A DNA stretch of 64,000 nt from Hyphomicrobium sp. (GCA_022843145.1 JALHOF010000001.1:62001-126000); one strand, 5' to 3'; numbered from the stretch's first letter, positions 32,767-42,632 are shown. The notes: generated by a model from the letters alone, not told the origin. Numbers and translations: made by a program.

Positions 32767-35505
32767 ATGGATCGCCCCTTGGACGCCCCATCGTCGCCTC
32801 CGCCGCGAGCGCCAACGGCGGCGGCGTGGCACGCTCTCCCGGTCGCCGCCGCGCTGGACGCGATGTCGAGCGGTCCCGAAGGTTTGGCAACACCGGAGGC
32901 AGCGAAGCGATTGGATCTGCTCGGTCCGAATGCGCTCCCCACTGCGAAGCAGCCATCGCCCTTGCAGCGTATGCTGGCGCAGTTCGACAATCTCTTGATC
33001 CACGTGCTGCTGCTCGCTGCCGTCGTCACCGCAATTCTCGGCCACCCGATCGACACCACCGTCATTGTGGGTGTCGTCGTCGCCAACGCCGTCATCGGCT
33101 ACGTCCAGGAGGGCAAGGCGGAAGCCGCGCTCGACGCGATCCGCTCGATGATCAGCCCCAAGGCATCCGTCCTCCGCGACGGGCAGCGCGTGACGATCGC
33201 CGCAAGCGACGTCGTAACGGGCGACGTGCTGCTGCTCGAGCCTGGCGACCGCGTCACCGCCGACGTACGCCTCGTCAAGGCACGCAACCTGCGGCTCGAC
33301 GAATCGGTACTGACCGGCGAATCCGTGCCAGTCGAGAAATCAATCGAGCCCGTGGCTGCGACCGCTGCCGTCGCCGATCGCCGCTCAATGGCGTTCTCCG
33401 GAACTCTGGTCGTCGCCGGACAAGGCACTGGCGTCGTCGTGGCGACGGGCCTCGCCACCGAGCTTGGCCGTATCAGTGCGCTGCTCAGCCGCGTCAGCCA
33501 GATCGAAACACCGATGATCCGGCAAATGAACCGGTTCGCGCGGCAACTGACGTTCGCGATCCTCGCGCTGTCGGCAGCGACGTTCGCCTTTGCTGTCCTC
33601 GTGCGCGACTACGCTGCCGCCGATGCGTTCATGGCCGTTGTCGGAATGGCCGTCGCGGCGATCCCCGAGGGACTGCCTGCCGTGATGACCATCGCGCTGG
33701 CCATTGGCGTGCAGCGCATGGCCCGCCGCAGCGCCATCATCCGCAGGCTGCCGGCGGTCGAGACACTCGGGTCGGTCTCGACGATCTGCTCCGACAAGAC
33801 TGGAACGCTGACGCGCAACGAGATGACGGTCACGCGCGTGATCACGGCTTCGGCGGCGTTCGAAGTCGGCGGCGGCGGATATGAGCCCACAGGCGAGTTT
33901 CGTCTGAGCGGCCGGGATGCCGACGCGGCGGAGCATCCAGTCCTCATGTCGATCTGTCGCGCCGCCATTCTCTGCAACGACGCCTCACTACGTGAGAAGC
34001 CGGGTGGAGTTGCCGTCGATGGCGATCCGATGGAAGGCGCGTTGATGGCGCTCGGACACAAGGCCGGATTAGAACGCCGCACTGTAATGAAGAGTGCGCC
34101 ACGCCTCGACGAGATCGCGTTCGACGCCGCGCACCGCTATATGGCGACGCTGCATCGCAGCCATGACGGCCGCGTTTTTGCCTGCGTCAAGGGCGCACCT
34201 GAGCGCCTGCTGGACACGTGCCGGCACCAGTCGGCGGCGGACGGACAAGACGCTCCACTCGACAGGGATTTCTGGCTGCGCGCGGTCGAGACGCTCGCGG
34301 CCGATGGCCGCCGCGTGCTGGCGCTCGCAACGCGGCCCTTTCCGGGCGACAAGCGGTCGCTTGCATTCGGAGATGTCGATCAGGGACTGACGCTGCTCGG
34401 TTTGGCGGCCTTGATCGATCCGCCGCGCGCCGAGGTGATCGCAGCCATCGCCGAATGCCGGGAAGCCGGCATCGCCGTCAAGATGATCACCGGCGACCAT
34501 GCCATCACCGCTTCCGCCATTGCGCGCGAGTTGGGTCTCACGGCAGCCGATCGTGTGCTGACCGGACAGGACATTGATCGGCTCGATCACGCGGCGCTGC
34601 GCAAAGCCGTGTCGGAAACGACCGTGTTCGCGCGCACCAGCCCAGAGCACAAGTTGCGTCTCGTCGAAGCGCTGCAGGCGGGCGGCGCGGTGATCGCGAT
34701 GACGGGTGATGGCGTGAATGACGCTCCAGCCTTGAAACGCGCCGACGTCGGCGTTGCGATGGGCCGCAGCGGCACCGAGGCGGCGAAGGAAGCGGCGGAC
34801 ATGGTGCTCGCCGATGACAACTTCGCCTCCATCGTCGCCGCCGTGCGCGAGGGGCGAACGGTCTACGACAATCTGACCAAGGTGATCGGCTGGACGCTGC
34901 CGACCAACGGTGGCGAAACGCTGATTCTCGTGGCCGCGATCGGGCTTGGCCTGACACTTCCGATGACACCGGTGCAGATCCTGTGGATCAACATGGTGAC
35001 CGCCGTAGGCCTCGGCCTGGTGCTGGCTTTCGAGCCCGCCGAGCCGGGCTTGATGCAACGTCCGCCGCGGCGGGCGGATGCGCCGATCCTGTCGCCGCGC
35101 TTGATGTGGCAGGTGGCGCTGGTCTCGATACTCTTCGCAATCGGAGCGTTCGGGATGTTCGCCTGGGGCGAGCAGAGGGGCATGTCGCTCGAAGCGACCC
35201 GCACGATGGTCGTCAACACCGTCGTCGTGATGGAAATCTCCTATCTGTTCTCGGTCCGCTACATCCACAGCGGCTCGATCACGTGGCAAGGTGTGGTTGG
35301 TACGCGCGCGATTCTGATCGGCATCGCCGGCGTCACAGCGCTGCAATTGGCCTTCACCTACTTCCCGCCGTTTCAGCGCGTGTTCCGCACGTCCGCCATC
35401 GGCATTGTGGAGGCCCTGGCGATCATCGGCGTCGGGATCTCACTGCTGCTCGTCCTCGAGTTCGAGAAATGGGCGAGCGCGCGCCGACATTCGATCTCGC
35501 TCTGA
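32767..35505 (+). CDS. P-type cation-transporting ATPase (Ca2+-ATPase-like, P2 type)
   Basis: 912-residue inner-membrane pump with N-terminal cation-ATPase domain, actuator motif TGES (183-186), TM4 PEGLP (300-304), phosphorylation site DKTGTLT (D343), nucleotide domain and hinge GDGVNDAP (647-654), plus four C-terminal TM helices. PEGLP and ten predicted TM segments place it with Ca2+/Mn2+ or Na+/K+-type P2 ATPases, not heavy-metal P1B pumps. No cytoplasmic CxxC domain is present. An EF-hand protein follows 94 bases downstream, favouring calcium. It is divergent from hisF and splits the histidine genes. Confidence 0.92.
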   Translation: MDRPLDAPSSPPPRAPTAAAWHALPVAAALDAMSSGPEGLATPEAAKRLDLLGPNALPTAKQPSPLQRMLAQFDNLLIHVLLLAAVVTAILGHPIDTTVIVGVVVANAVIGYVQEGKAEAALDAIRSMISPKASVLRDGQRVTIAASDVVTGDVLLLEPGDRVTADVRLVKARNLRLDESVLTGESVPVEKSIEPVAATAAVADRRSMAFSGTLVVAGQGTGVVVATGLATELGRISALLSRVSQIETPMIRQMNRFARQLTFAILALSAATFAFAVLVRDYAAADAFMAVVGMAVAAIPEGLPAVMTIALAIGVQRMARRSAIIRRLPAVETLGSVSTICSDKTGTLTRNEMTVTRVITASAAFEVGGGGYEPTGEFRLSGRDADAAEHPVLMSICRAAILCNDASLREKPGGVAVDGDPMEGALMALGHKAGLERRTVMKSAPRLDEIAFDAAHRYMATLHRSHDGRVFACVKGAPERLLDTCRHQSAADGQDAPLDRDFWLRAVETLAADGRRVLALATRPFPGDKRSLAFGDVDQGLTLLGLAALIDPPRAEVIAAIAECREAGIAVKMITGDHAITASAIARELGLTAADRVLTGQDIDRLDHAALRKAVSETTVFARTSPEHKLRLVEALQAGGAVIAMTGDGVNDAPALKRADVGVAMGRSGTEAAKEAADMVLADDNFASIVAAVREGRTVYDNLTKVIGWTLPTNGGETLILVAAIGLGLTLPMTPVQILWINMVTAVGLGLVLAFEPAEPGLMQRPPRRADAPILSPRLMWQVALVSILFAIGAFGMFAWGEQRGMSLEATRTMVVNTVVVMEISYLFSVRYIHSGSITWQGVVGTRAILIGIAGVTALQLAFTYFPPFQRVFRTSAIGIVEALAIIGVGISLLLVLEFEKWASARRHSISL

Positions 35506-35599
35506 TGGGCCGCCACCGCACGGAGGTGGAACCGCCCGAGTGCGACACGAGTTTCTCTTCCAAGAGGTACGCACAAAGCGGACCCAAAGGAGGAATATC

Positions 35600-36043
35600 A
35601 TGTCGAAACTTCCAGCACTCCTGGCAGGCGTTGCCGCCGTTGCATTCGGCGCTACCGGCGCGTTCGCGGCCGATCCGGCCAAAGGCAGCACTGAGAAAAT
35701 GACCAAGGCGCAATGTGACACGCTTTGGAACCAGGCTCATGCCGGCGGCAGCGGTGACCTGCCAATGAACAAGGCTCAGCCTTTTGCGACCGACTTCAAG
35801 AACGCCGACAAGAACGGCGACAACAAGCTGTCGTCGAGCGAGTGGACGGATGCCTGCAACAAGGGCCTGATCCGCACCGCTGCCGCGAACGCACCGGCCG
35901 CCACTCCGGGTGCGGCAACATCTGATCGCACCCCGGGCACGGCAACGCCGGAACGCACGCCGGGCGCAAGCAACACCGGCGCCGCCGGGACCGAACGCGC
36001 GATTACCCCTGGCGGAACGTCTGATCGAACGCCCGCGAAGTAA
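35600..36043 (+). CDS. Exported EF-hand protein
   Basis: 147 residues with a signal peptide (MSKLPALLAGVAAVAFGATG...AFA, about 23 residues). An EF-hand calcium loop DKNGDNKLSSSE (about 74-85) follows a helix in DFKNADKNG, and a likely degenerate partner hand lies before it (CDTLWNQAHAGGSGDLPMNKA). The C-terminus is a Thr/Pro/Ala repeat tail (DRTPGTATPERTPG). AAAGGAGGAA precedes the ATG, a very strong ribosome-binding site. Placement after the P2 ATPase suggests a periplasmic calcium buffer or sensor for that pump. Confidence 0.85.
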   Translation: MSKLPALLAGVAAVAFGATGAFAADPAKGSTEKMTKAQCDTLWNQAHAGGSGDLPMNKAQPFATDFKNADKNGDNKLSSSEWTDACNKGLIRTAAANAPAATPGAATSDRTPGTATPERTPGASNTGAAGTERAITPGGTSDRTPAK

Positions 36044-36097
36044 GAGCTTCGACGACCGAACTGCACAGCGCGCGAGGAATCGCGCGCTGTCTCCACG

Positions 36098-36829
36098 TCA
36101 CGCCTTCGCCCGGAGCAGCGCCAGTGCTTCGTCTGGATCGATGCGGCCATCATAAAGGGCCCGGCCGGTGATCGCACCTTCAAGCATCCCGTATTCCGGT
36201 AGCAGGAGCGCCTTGACGTCTTCGATGGACGCGAGGCCGCCCGAGGCGATGACCGGGATCGCAGTGGATCTCGCGAGTTCCGCCGTAGCTGGCAAATTGA
36301 GACCCTTCAAAATGCCGTCGCGTTCGATGTCGGTGTAGATGATCGCAGCCACGCCCGCGTCCTCGAACCGTTGCGCGAGTTCGATCGCGCCCAGCGTCGA
36401 GCTTTCCGCCCAGCCTTCGACAGCGACCTTCCCGCCCTTGGCGTCGATGCCGACGGCAACTCGCCCGGGGAATTTTTTGCACGCCTCTTTGACGAGGGCC
36501 GGATCGCGCACCGCCACCGTCCCGAGGATGACACGGCGAATACCCTTCGCAAGCCAACTCTCGATGGTCGCGAGATCGCGAATGCCGCCGCCGAGCTGCA
36601 CCGGCATCTTCACCCGTGCCAGGATCGCCTCGACCGCCGCGCCATTGACCGGCTTCCCCGCGAAAGCGCCGTTGAGATCGACGATGTGGAGATACGTGAA
36701 GCCCTGCGCCTCGAAGACGGCGGCCTGCGCGGCCGGGTCGTCGTTGAACACGGTCGCCTGCTCCATCTCGCCGAGCTTCAAGCGCACGCATTGTCCGTCT
36801 TTGAGGTCGATGGCGGGGAACAGGATCAC
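36098..36829 (-). CDS. hisA: Phosphoribosylformimino-5-aminoimidazole carboxamide ribotide isomerase
   Basis: 243-residue TIM barrel, homologous to HisF, that isomerises ProFAR to PRFAR in histidine synthesis. Catalytic aspartates are in [16 protein letters not shown] and [12 protein letters not shown]; phosphate loops are [14 protein letters not shown] and [15 protein letters not shown]. The GTG at 36829 is taken because homologues begin exactly there (M-I-L-F-P-A-I-D); no strong Shine-Dalgarno is visible. It ends just after the EF-hand gene (convergent), with hisF 3.5 kb downstream and hisH 1.4 kb upstream. Confidence 0.96.
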   Translation of the reverse strand: MILFPAIDLKDGQCVRLKLGEMEQATVFNDDPAAQAAVFEAQGFTYLHIVDLNGAFAGKPVNGAAVEAILARVKMPVQLGGGIRDLATIESWLAKGIRRVILGTVAVRDPALVKEACKKFPGRVAVGIDAKGGKVAVEGWAESSTLGAIELAQRFEDAGVAAIIYTDIERDGILKGLNLPATAELARSTAIPVIASGGLASIEDVKALLLPEYGMLEGAITGRALYDGRIDPDEALALLRAKA

Positions 36830-36916
36830 GGTGTTTCGCTCGGGTTCGTGGATGCAGTATGGCCACGACGACGGCGGCCTTGAGTTTGCTGCTTTCTCGG
36901 GCGACAAATAGCGAAC

Positions 36917-37294
36917 GTGCCGATCAGTCAAGTCCCGATCATCGATGTCGGCGCGCGCGTTCCCGAGTCCGAGACCCGTTCAATGGCTACCGCGTTCATC
37001 GATACACCGCCCCCAAGCGTCGCCCGCCGTCCGCTCACCGAAGCCGACGCGATCGATATCTGGATCATGCGCTGGCTGCGGATCCGCCGGAAGGACATCC
37101 TCGCGCGTTACGGCTGCGATCCACGCCGCGTCTATGAAATCTGGGAAGGCGCGAAATTCCCCGCCAGCCAACAGCGCGCGCTTGCCGTGTTCGCGGAACG
37201 CTATCCCACTCTTGCCGACCGCATCGACTTCGGCCGTCACAAGCGCATTCCGCTGCGTTCAATCGACCCGAACCAGCTCGCGCTGTTCGACTGA
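36917..37294 (+). CDS. Conserved hypothetical DNA-binding-like protein
   Basis: 125 residues from a GTG start (an internal ATG at 36983 would give 103). The core [20 protein letters not shown], then [16 protein letters not shown] and [19 protein letters not shown] resembles a compact helix-turn-helix protein. It ends in a short tail (PNQLALFD). No signal or membrane segment. I recall similar short proteins near his genes in Rhizobiales but cannot name a family. It starts 87 bases from hisA in the opposite direction. Confidence 0.65.
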   Translation: MPISQVPIIDVGARVPESETRSMATAFIDTPPPSVARRPLTEADAIDIWIMRWLRIRRKDILARYGCDPRRVYEIWEGAKFPASQQRALAVFAERYPTLADRIDFGRHKRIPLRSIDPNQLALFD

Positions 37295-37539
37295 GACGCA
37301 ACTCGCGTCTTCACTGATCGCGCTTCGCTTTTGATTTTCCGCGATGTTTTTTCGGTGCCTCGGCAACCGTCGCCACCTCATCGCCACATTTCCCTCCCCG
37401 GGAGGAACAAAATAGAAACTTGGCCTCGACAAACCGGGCGACTCGCCTCATGTTCCTAATACGTTCCGCGCCACACCCCCGCCCCCAAGTCCTGCTCTAT
37501 TCTCCTCCCATCCACCTCCAAGCCCCAGGAGTGACCCCC

Positions 37540-37902
37540 ATGCGCACCTTCCTCGTCTCCTACGATCTGGCCAAGCCGAACCGCAACAAGCACGTGATCG
37601 CGCAAGAGATCATGGGCCTCGGCGAGCGTTGGGCGCGGCCGTTGGAAAGCACGTGGTACGTCGAAGGCCGCGTGTCGGCTACCGAGATGGAGCGCCGGCT
37701 CTCTGGCCTGCTCGACACTGACGATGGGCTGCTGATCCAGCAAGTCGAGAACGCCGCCGTGCTGTCGAACACCTCGCTGCGCTGGTTTCGTCAGCGCCGC
37801 TCCGAGATCGACATTGCGCCCGACGGCAACATCATCGCATTTCCCGCGCCGCCCGCCCCCGAACCGGCCGAGCCGGAACTGCCGTTCGCCCGTGCGAGCT
37901 GA
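37540..37902 (+). CDS. Stand-alone Cas2-like ferredoxin-fold protein
   Basis: 120 residues. The N-terminal MRTFLVSYDLAKPNRNKHVI, then WARPLESTWYVEGRVSATEM and TDDGLLIQQV match the beta-alpha-beta pattern of Cas2/SinR-like proteins (strand, YDL motif, helix, strand with a Trp/Tyr). A disordered Pro-rich tail follows. No cas1, other cas genes or CRISPR array is seen anywhere in the window, so an adaptation role is unlikely. A VapD/SinR-type house-keeping nuclease or a structural relic are alternatives. AGGAG precedes the ATG and a terminator follows. Confidence 0.65.
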   Translation: MRTFLVSYDLAKPNRNKHVIAQEIMGLGERWARPLESTWYVEGRVSATEMERRLSGLLDTDDGLLIQQVENAAVLSNTSLRWFRQRRSEIDIAPDGNIIAFPAPPAPEPAEPELPFARAS

Positions 37903-37955
37903 CCGTTTGTCCTCTCTTGCGTTGGTTGCGTAAAGTTGCGTCAAAGCGTGAAGCG

Positions 37956-37988
37956 GCGCCGGTCTCCCTCGGGACCGGCGCTGTTTTT
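37956..37988 (+). terminator. Rho-independent terminator after the Cas2-like gene
   Basis: Nine-base stem GCGCCGGTC / GACCGGCGC with an 8-base loop, followed directly by TGTTTTTGTT. Confidence 0.85.
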
Positions 37989-38042
37989 GTTGCGCCTTCG
38001 GGTGCCGACTCGCACCCGGCGCGAGTTGCGCCTTCGGATGCC
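37989..38042. repeat. Two direct copies of an 18-base sequence
   Basis: GTTGCGCCTTCGG(G/A)TGCC occurs at 37989-38006 and 38025-38042, 36 bases apart, immediately upstream of the 33-bp tandem array. Confidence 0.7.
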
Positions 38043-38050
38043 CGACCCGC

Positions 38051-38143
38051 GTCGAGGCTTGCCTCGGAGCGGTAGCATTTAGCGTCGAGGTTTACCTCGG
38101 AGCTGTAGCACAAGCCGTCGAGGCTTGCCTCGGAGCGGCAACA
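38051..38143. repeat. Three tandem 33-bp repeats with internal hairpins
   Basis: Units begin at 38051, 38084 and 38117, each GTCGAGGYTTRCCTCGGAGC plus a variable 3' end, with a fragment of a fourth (GTCGGCGCTTGC) after. Each unit contains CGAGG-N4-CCTCG, a small inverted repeat. The array lies between the Cas2-like gene and hisH 3' ends in non-coding DNA. It has no CRISPR character, since the spacing is constant and the unit is contiguous. Confidence 0.8.
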
Positions 38144-38189
38144 AAATAAGCGTCGGCGCTTGCGCGGGCGCGGCCGTCAAGAGAAGCGC

Positions 38190-38846
38190 TCAGGGGCGCC
38201 AAGCCAGGAAATTGGCGATCAGTTTCAGGCCGAGCGTCTGGCTCTTCTCAGGGTGGAACTGGGTGCCGGCCATGTTTTCACGACCGATCATAGCGGTGAC
38301 CGGCCCGCCATAGGCCGTCTCGGCGACGACCGCCGCGCGGTCGCGAGCGACGAAATGGTAGGAGTGGACGAAATAGGCGTGGAGGCCATTCGGTCCGGTC
38401 GGGATGCCGTCGAGGAGCGCGTGCGGCGCTTGACCCATGTCCAGCGTGTTCCAGCCCATGTGCGGGATCTTCAACGCGGAGTCGGAGGGCGTGATCGCGC
38501 GCACTTCGCCCGAAATCCAGCCGAGGCCTTCGGTAACACCGTGCTCCAGCCCGCGATCGGCCATCAGTTGCATGCCGACGCAGATACCGAGGAATGGACG
38601 CGCCTTTCGCCTGACCGCCTCCTCCAACGTCTCCCGCATCCCTTCGATCGCGACGAGCCCGCGCTTGCAGTCGGCATAGGCTCCGACGCCCGGCAGCACG
38701 ATTCGGTCGGCTGCGGCGACGACGCTGGGGTCGGCAGTGACGAGGATCTCGGCATTCGCAGCGGATTCGCGGCTGGCGCGCTCGAACGCTTTCGCTGCCG
38801 AGTGGAGATTGCCCGACCCGTAGTCGATGATGGCGACGCGCTGCAT
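38190..38846 (-). CDS. hisH: Imidazole glycerol phosphate synthase, glutamine amidotransferase subunit
   Basis: 218-residue class-I glutamine amidotransferase that supplies ammonia to HisF. The nucleophile cysteine is in GICVGMQ (about residue 84) and the His-Glu pair in [10 protein letters not shown] near the C-terminus; the N-terminal [13 protein letters not shown] is typical. The ATG at 38846 gives the conserved start. The tandem repeats and the Cas2-like gene lie beyond its 3' end. The DUF2628 gene and hisB are upstream on the same strand. Confidence 0.96.
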   Translation of the reverse strand: MQRVAIIDYGSGNLHSAAKAFERASRESAANAEILVTADPSVVAAADRIVLPGVGAYADCKRGLVAIEGMRETLEEAVRRKARPFLGICVGMQLMADRGLEHGVTEGLGWISGEVRAITPSDSALKIPHMGWNTLDMGQAPHALLDGIPTGPNGLHAYFVHSYHFVARDRAAVVAETAYGGPVTAMIGRENMAGTQFHPEKSQTLGLKLIANFLAWRP

Positions 38847-38868
38847 CGTGTCGTGTTCCGAGGGATGT

Positions 38869-39423
38869 TCAGGCCGTGCGGGGACGGAAAAGCCGCCAAC
38901 GTCGCGATGCGGCATTGGCCATCTTACCGGCGGATGCCGCGAGCGTGCCGTTTGCCGGCTGGCCGTTTACCGCCTTCGTCGGTGCGGAAATCACCGGCTG
39001 TCTGTGCAGCCAGGTTTCGAAGAAGCGACGCTCGCACTCGATCTTGTTCTTGCCGGCCACGGTTCCGGCGAGCGTGAAGCCCCGCTGCTCATAGGACCAT
39101 CGCTCCAGCTGATAGGATTCGTAGCCGACGATCAGATGCACCGCCGCGATTGCAACGCCGATCTGCGTCGGTGACGCGCCACCGAGATGCAGCGCGAGCC
39201 CGACTGTTGCAACCACTACCGCGTAAACCGCGAGCGGGATCCAGAGTTGGCGCGATGCCATCCAGAATGGCGTCCACAGCGCGGCGGGTAGCGAAAACCC
39301 ATCACGCAGGAAGGCGAGCCGCTCTGCCCGATCGAGACGATCGGCCACCGGATTTGGCTCCTCGTGAACGGTATAGACCGACAAGTGCCTGTCGCCTCCC
39401 ATTCTCCAAAGCGAGATGATCAT
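38869..39423 (-). CDS. DUF2628 membrane protein
   Basis: Up to 184 residues; homologues begin at SVYTVHEEP, so a TTG at 39384 with GGGAGG ten bases upstream may be the real start. The ATG at 39423 is coupled to the hisB stop (ATGA). Two hydrophobic segments (about 65-80 and 85-100) are preceded by [20 protein letters not shown], the conserved DUF2628 motif, and a basic C-terminal tail follows. In Alphaproteobacteria this gene is usually found between hisB and hisH, as here. Its function is unknown. Confidence 0.85.
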   Translation of the reverse strand: MIISLWRMGGDRHLSVYTVHEEPNPVADRLDRAERLAFLRDGFSLPAALWTPFWMASRQLWIPLAVYAVVVATVGLALHLGGASPTQIGVAIAAVHLIVGYESYQLERWSYEQRGFTLAGTVAGKNKIECERRFFETWLHRQPVISAPTKAVNGQPANGTLAASAGKMANAASRRWRLFRPRTA

Positions 39424-40040
39424 CCAACCAGAGTTCCCTTGGTCGACGGCACCCGCGCCCCCTGGCGCGGATCGAGTTCGACCGCCTTCCGCAAGGCCCG
39501 TGCCAAACCCTTGTAGCAGGTCTCGGCGATATGATGGTTATTCTCGCCGTAAACGTTCTCGACGTGCAACGTGATCCCGGCGTTCTGGGCGAAAGCCTGG
39601 AACCACTCTCGGAACAGCTCGGTGTCCATCTCGCCGACCTTCGGCCGCGAGAACTCGACCTTCCAGATCAGGTACGGCCGGCCGGATACGTCGACCGCAA
39701 CCCGCGTCAGGGTCTCGTCCATCGGCAAGCTGACGTCGGCATAGCGCGTGATGCCGGCCTTGTCGCCGAGCGCTTTCGCCAGCGCCTGACCGAGCACGAT
39801 GCCGGTATCCTCGGCGGTGTGGTGAAAATCGATGTGAAGGTCGCCCTTCGCCTCGAGGGTGATGTCGATCAGCGAATGGCGCGCGAGTTGCTCGAGCATA
39901 TGATCGAGAAAGCCGATGCCGGTCTTGATGTCGTAGGCGCCGGTGCCGTCCAGATCGACGGTCGCGGTGATCGCGGTTTCCTTGGTGTTCCGCGCGATCG
40001 AGGCCCGTCGCGTCTGATCACTCGTGTCTGGCCGCTTCAC
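39420..40040 (-). CDS. hisB: Imidazoleglycerol-phosphate dehydratase
   Basis: 206-residue monofunctional HisB (no phosphatase domain) that forms imidazole-acetol phosphate; a Mn2+ enzyme. Metal motifs are [14 protein letters not shown] and [14 protein letters not shown] in the first half and [20 protein letters not shown] in the second. The GTG at 40040 has GAGAGG five bases upstream; upstream in-frame codons would add a basic non-conserved tail. First of the minus-strand his genes, divergent from hslV across about 245 bases. Confidence 0.96.
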   Translation of the reverse strand: MKRPDTSDQTRRASIARNTKETAITATVDLDGTGAYDIKTGIGFLDHMLEQLARHSLIDITLEAKGDLHIDFHHTAEDTGIVLGQALAKALGDKAGITRYADVSLPMDETLTRVAVDVSGRPYLIWKVEFSRPKVGEMDTELFREWFQAFAQNAGITLHVENVYGENNHHIAETCYKGLARALRKAVELDPRQGARVPSTKGTLVG

Positions 40041-40286
40041 GGGAGCCTCTCGAATTTGCCGCCGGGATCGGGTCGCCGGGCTGGCTTGCTTCACGGATTT
40101 CAAGGGTCTATCAGCTTCGCATCGCCTATGCCAGACGGCACCTCAGCGAGACGGCGGGCCTTGATTTCACGTCACTCGACGCCGATCTCCCGAACACTGT
40201 CCCGGACTTGCACGGACAACGACAAAGTCTCGATCTACCTCGGCAACCCACCTGGAACTTCTCCTCATGACCGCCGGCAGAACACT

Positions 40287-40853
40287 ATGACCAGCTCCAA
40301 TTCGACGTCGCCGGTGAATTGGCACGCGACCACAATCCTGACTGTCCGTAAGGGTGGCCATGTCGTGATCGCCGGAGACGGTCAAGTGAGCCTCGGCGCG
40401 ACCGTGATCAAGGCCAATGCGAAAAAGGTTCGCAAGCTCGGCAAAGGCAATGTGATCGGCGGGTTTGCGGGCGCCACCGCCGACGCGTTCACCTTGTTCG
40501 AACGGCTCGAAGCCAAGCTCGAGCAATTCCCCGATCAATTGACCCGCGCCGCGGTCGAGCTCGCCAAGGACTGGCGGACGGACCGCTTCCTGCGCCGGCT
40601 CGAAGCGATGATGATCGTCGCCGACCGTGATACGACCCTCGTCTTGACCGGCACCGGCGATGTTCTTGAGCCTGAGCATCACGTCATGGGCATCGGCTCG
40701 GGCGGAATGTACGCACTGTCAGCCGCACGCGCGCTACTCGATCAGCCGCTCGATGCCGAAGCCATCGCCCGCAAGGCCATGGGCATCGCCGCCGACATCT
40801 GCGTCTACACGAACACCAACCTCGTCATTGAAACGCTGCCGTCCAAGTCCTAG
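40287..40853 (+). CDS. hslV: ATP-dependent protease peptidase subunit HslV
   Basis: 188-residue threonine protease of the HslUV (ClpYQ) heat-shock protease, a double hexamer in the cytoplasm. The catalytic threonine follows a short propeptide: ...[20 protein letters not shown], so maturation exposes a Thr near residue 15. [13 protein letters not shown] and [16 protein letters not shown] are typical. It is followed by a small multidrug-resistance gene and then hslU on the same strand. A separated but co-directional hslV-hslU pair is usual in Rhizobiales, with a different gene in the gap. Confidence 0.96.
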   Translation: MTSSNSTSPVNWHATTILTVRKGGHVVIAGDGQVSLGATVIKANAKKVRKLGKGNVIGGFAGATADAFTLFERLEAKLEQFPDQLTRAAVELAKDWRTDRFLRRLEAMMIVADRDTTLVLTGTGDVLEPEHHVMGIGSGGMYALSAARALLDQPLDAEAIARKAMGIAADICVYTNTNLVIETLPSKS

Positions 40854-40907
40854 CACTCCGTTGATCGTCCTCGCCGCACGGCCGGACTGCCGAGAAGGAC
40901 TGCTTTC

Positions 40908-41255
40908 GTGTTGCAAACCCTGTCACCGACGACTGTCGCATGGCTCTATCTGCTCATTGCAGGCGGTTTTGAGATCGCGACCACCACGATGTACCGATAC
41001 ACCGCCGGGCTGAGCCGCGTGACGCCGACGATCGCGTTCTTCGTATTGGGCGCGTTGAGCTTCTTCTTTCTCAACCGCGCCCTCGCCAGCATCCCGATCG
41101 GCACGGCTTATGCCGCCTGGACCGGTATTGGGGCCGCCGGAACCGTGCTCATCGGTATCGCCTTCTACAGCGAGCCCGCGACAACCATGCGGCTCGTGCT
41201 GCTCACCATGCTGATCGGATCGATCATGGGCCTCAAGCTCATCTCGGCCGACTGA
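40908..41255 (+). CDS. SMR-family small multidrug/guanidinium transporter
   Basis: 115 residues, four TM helices, of the small multidrug resistance family. The conserved glutamate lies in TM1 ([20 protein letters not shown]) and the [20 protein letters not shown] motif in TM3 is diagnostic. SMR proteins are proton antiporters for quaternary amines or guanidinium and work as antiparallel dimers. GTG start with GAAGGA upstream. It sits between hslV and hslU. Confidence 0.9.
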   Translation: MLQTLSPTTVAWLYLLIAGGFEIATTTMYRYTAGLSRVTPTIAFFVLGALSFFFLNRALASIPIGTAYAAWTGIGAAGTVLIGIAFYSEPATTMRLVLLTMLIGSIMGLKLISAD

Positions 41256-41284
41256 CGCCATCAACCCCTTCAGGCACCCCTCCG

Positions 41285-42610
41285 ATGACCAATTTCTCTC
41301 CCCGCGAGATCGTCTCCGAGCTCGATCGCTATATCGTCGGCCAGCACGATGCCAAGCGCGCGGTGGCCATCGCACTGCGCAACCGCTGGCGCCGGCAGCA
41401 GCTTGAGGGCGAGCTGAAGGACGAGGTGCTGCCCAAGAACATCCTGATGATCGGTCCGACCGGGGTCGGAAAGACCGAGATCGCGCGGAGACTGGCGCGC
41501 CTAGCCGGGGCTCCATTCCTCAAACTCGAGGCGACCAAGTTCACCGAGGTCGGATATGTCGGCCGCGATGTCGACAGCATCATCCGCGATCTCGTCGAGG
41601 TCGGGATCGGCCTCGTCCGGGAAAGCAAACGCCGCGAAGTCAAGGCCAAGGCCGAGAAGGGCGCGGAGGAGCGGGTGCTTGATGCCCTCGTCGGCCCGAC
41701 CGCGGCGCCAGGAACCCGCGAGAGCTTCCGCAAGAAGCTGCGTGCTGGCGACCTGAACGACCGCGAGATCGAAGTCCAAGTCTCCGACCCGACAGGCGGA
41801 TTACCAATGTTCGAGATGCCGGGGGTTCCCGGTGGTGGTTTCGGCGGCGGCATGGGCTCGATCAATCTCGGAGAGATGCTCGGCAAGGCGCTTGGAGGCC
41901 GCACCAAGGCGCGGCGGACGACAGTCAAGGACAGCTACGAGCTGCTGATCGCCGAGGAGAGTGACAAACTGATCGACAGTGATCAGATAGCAATCGAAGC
42001 CGTAAAGGCAGTCGAGAACAACGGCATCGTGTTTCTCGACGAAATCGACAAGATCTGCTCGCGCTCCGACAGCGGCCGCGCCGGGGCGGATGTCTCGCGC
42101 GAAGGCGTGCAACGCGATCTCCTGCCGCTGATCGAGGGCACCACGGTCGCGACAAAGTACGGCCCGGTGAAGACCGACCATGTGCTGTTCATCGCGTCGG
42201 GCGCGTTCCACGTCGCCAAGCCATCCGACCTGCTGCCGGAGTTGCAGGGCCGCTTGCCGATCCGTGTCGAGCTGAAGGCGCTGACGCGCGAGGACATGCG
42301 CCGCATTCTGACCGAGCCGGAAGCGAGCCTGATCAAGCAGTATGTGGCGTTGATGGCGACGGAGGGCCTGACGCTCGCCTTCACCGACGACGCCATCGAC
42401 GCGCTCGCCGATACGGCTGTCGAGGTCAACTCGACGGTCGAGAACATCGGCGCGCGGCGGTTGCAGACGGTGATGGAGCGGGTGCTCGACGAAATCTCGT
42501 TCGATGCCTCCGATCGCGGCGGCGACAGTGTCACGATCGACGCCGCCTACGTCACGGGCCGCGTCGGCGCGCTTGCGAAGAACACGGATCTGTCGAAGTT
42601 CATTCTCTAA
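41285..42610 (+). CDS. hslU: ATP-dependent protease ATPase subunit HslU
   Basis: 441-residue AAA+ unfoldase that feeds HslV. Walker [18 protein letters not shown] (about 60-76), intermediate I-domain (about 110-235, including a Gly-rich [17 protein letters not shown]), Walker [10 protein letters not shown] and sensor-2 regions are all present, ending in the conserved [10 protein letters not shown] tail that docks into HslV. Length is as expected (about 435-445). It follows the SMR gene by 29 bases. Confidence 0.97.
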   Translation: MTNFSPREIVSELDRYIVGQHDAKRAVAIALRNRWRRQQLEGELKDEVLPKNILMIGPTGVGKTEIARRLARLAGAPFLKLEATKFTEVGYVGRDVDSIIRDLVEVGIGLVRESKRREVKAKAEKGAEERVLDALVGPTAAPGTRESFRKKLRAGDLNDREIEVQVSDPTGGLPMFEMPGVPGGGFGGGMGSINLGEMLGKALGGRTKARRTTVKDSYELLIAEESDKLIDSDQIAIEAVKAVENNGIVFLDEIDKICSRSDSGRAGADVSREGVQRDLLPLIEGTTVATKYGPVKTDHVLFIASGAFHVAKPSDLLPELQGRLPIRVELKALTREDMRRILTEPEASLIKQYVALMATEGLTLAFTDDAIDALADTAVEVNSTVENIGARRLQTVMERVLDEISFDASDRGGDSVTIDAAYVTGRVGALAKNTDLSKFIL

Positions 42611-42632
42611 GCACCACCGGTAACGGCAGTGC

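Noticed and set aside
38051-38143. CRISPR array next to the Cas2-like gene
   Set aside because: Units are contiguous with a 33-bp period, the between-repeat stretch is only about six bases and partly conserved, and no cas genes are present.
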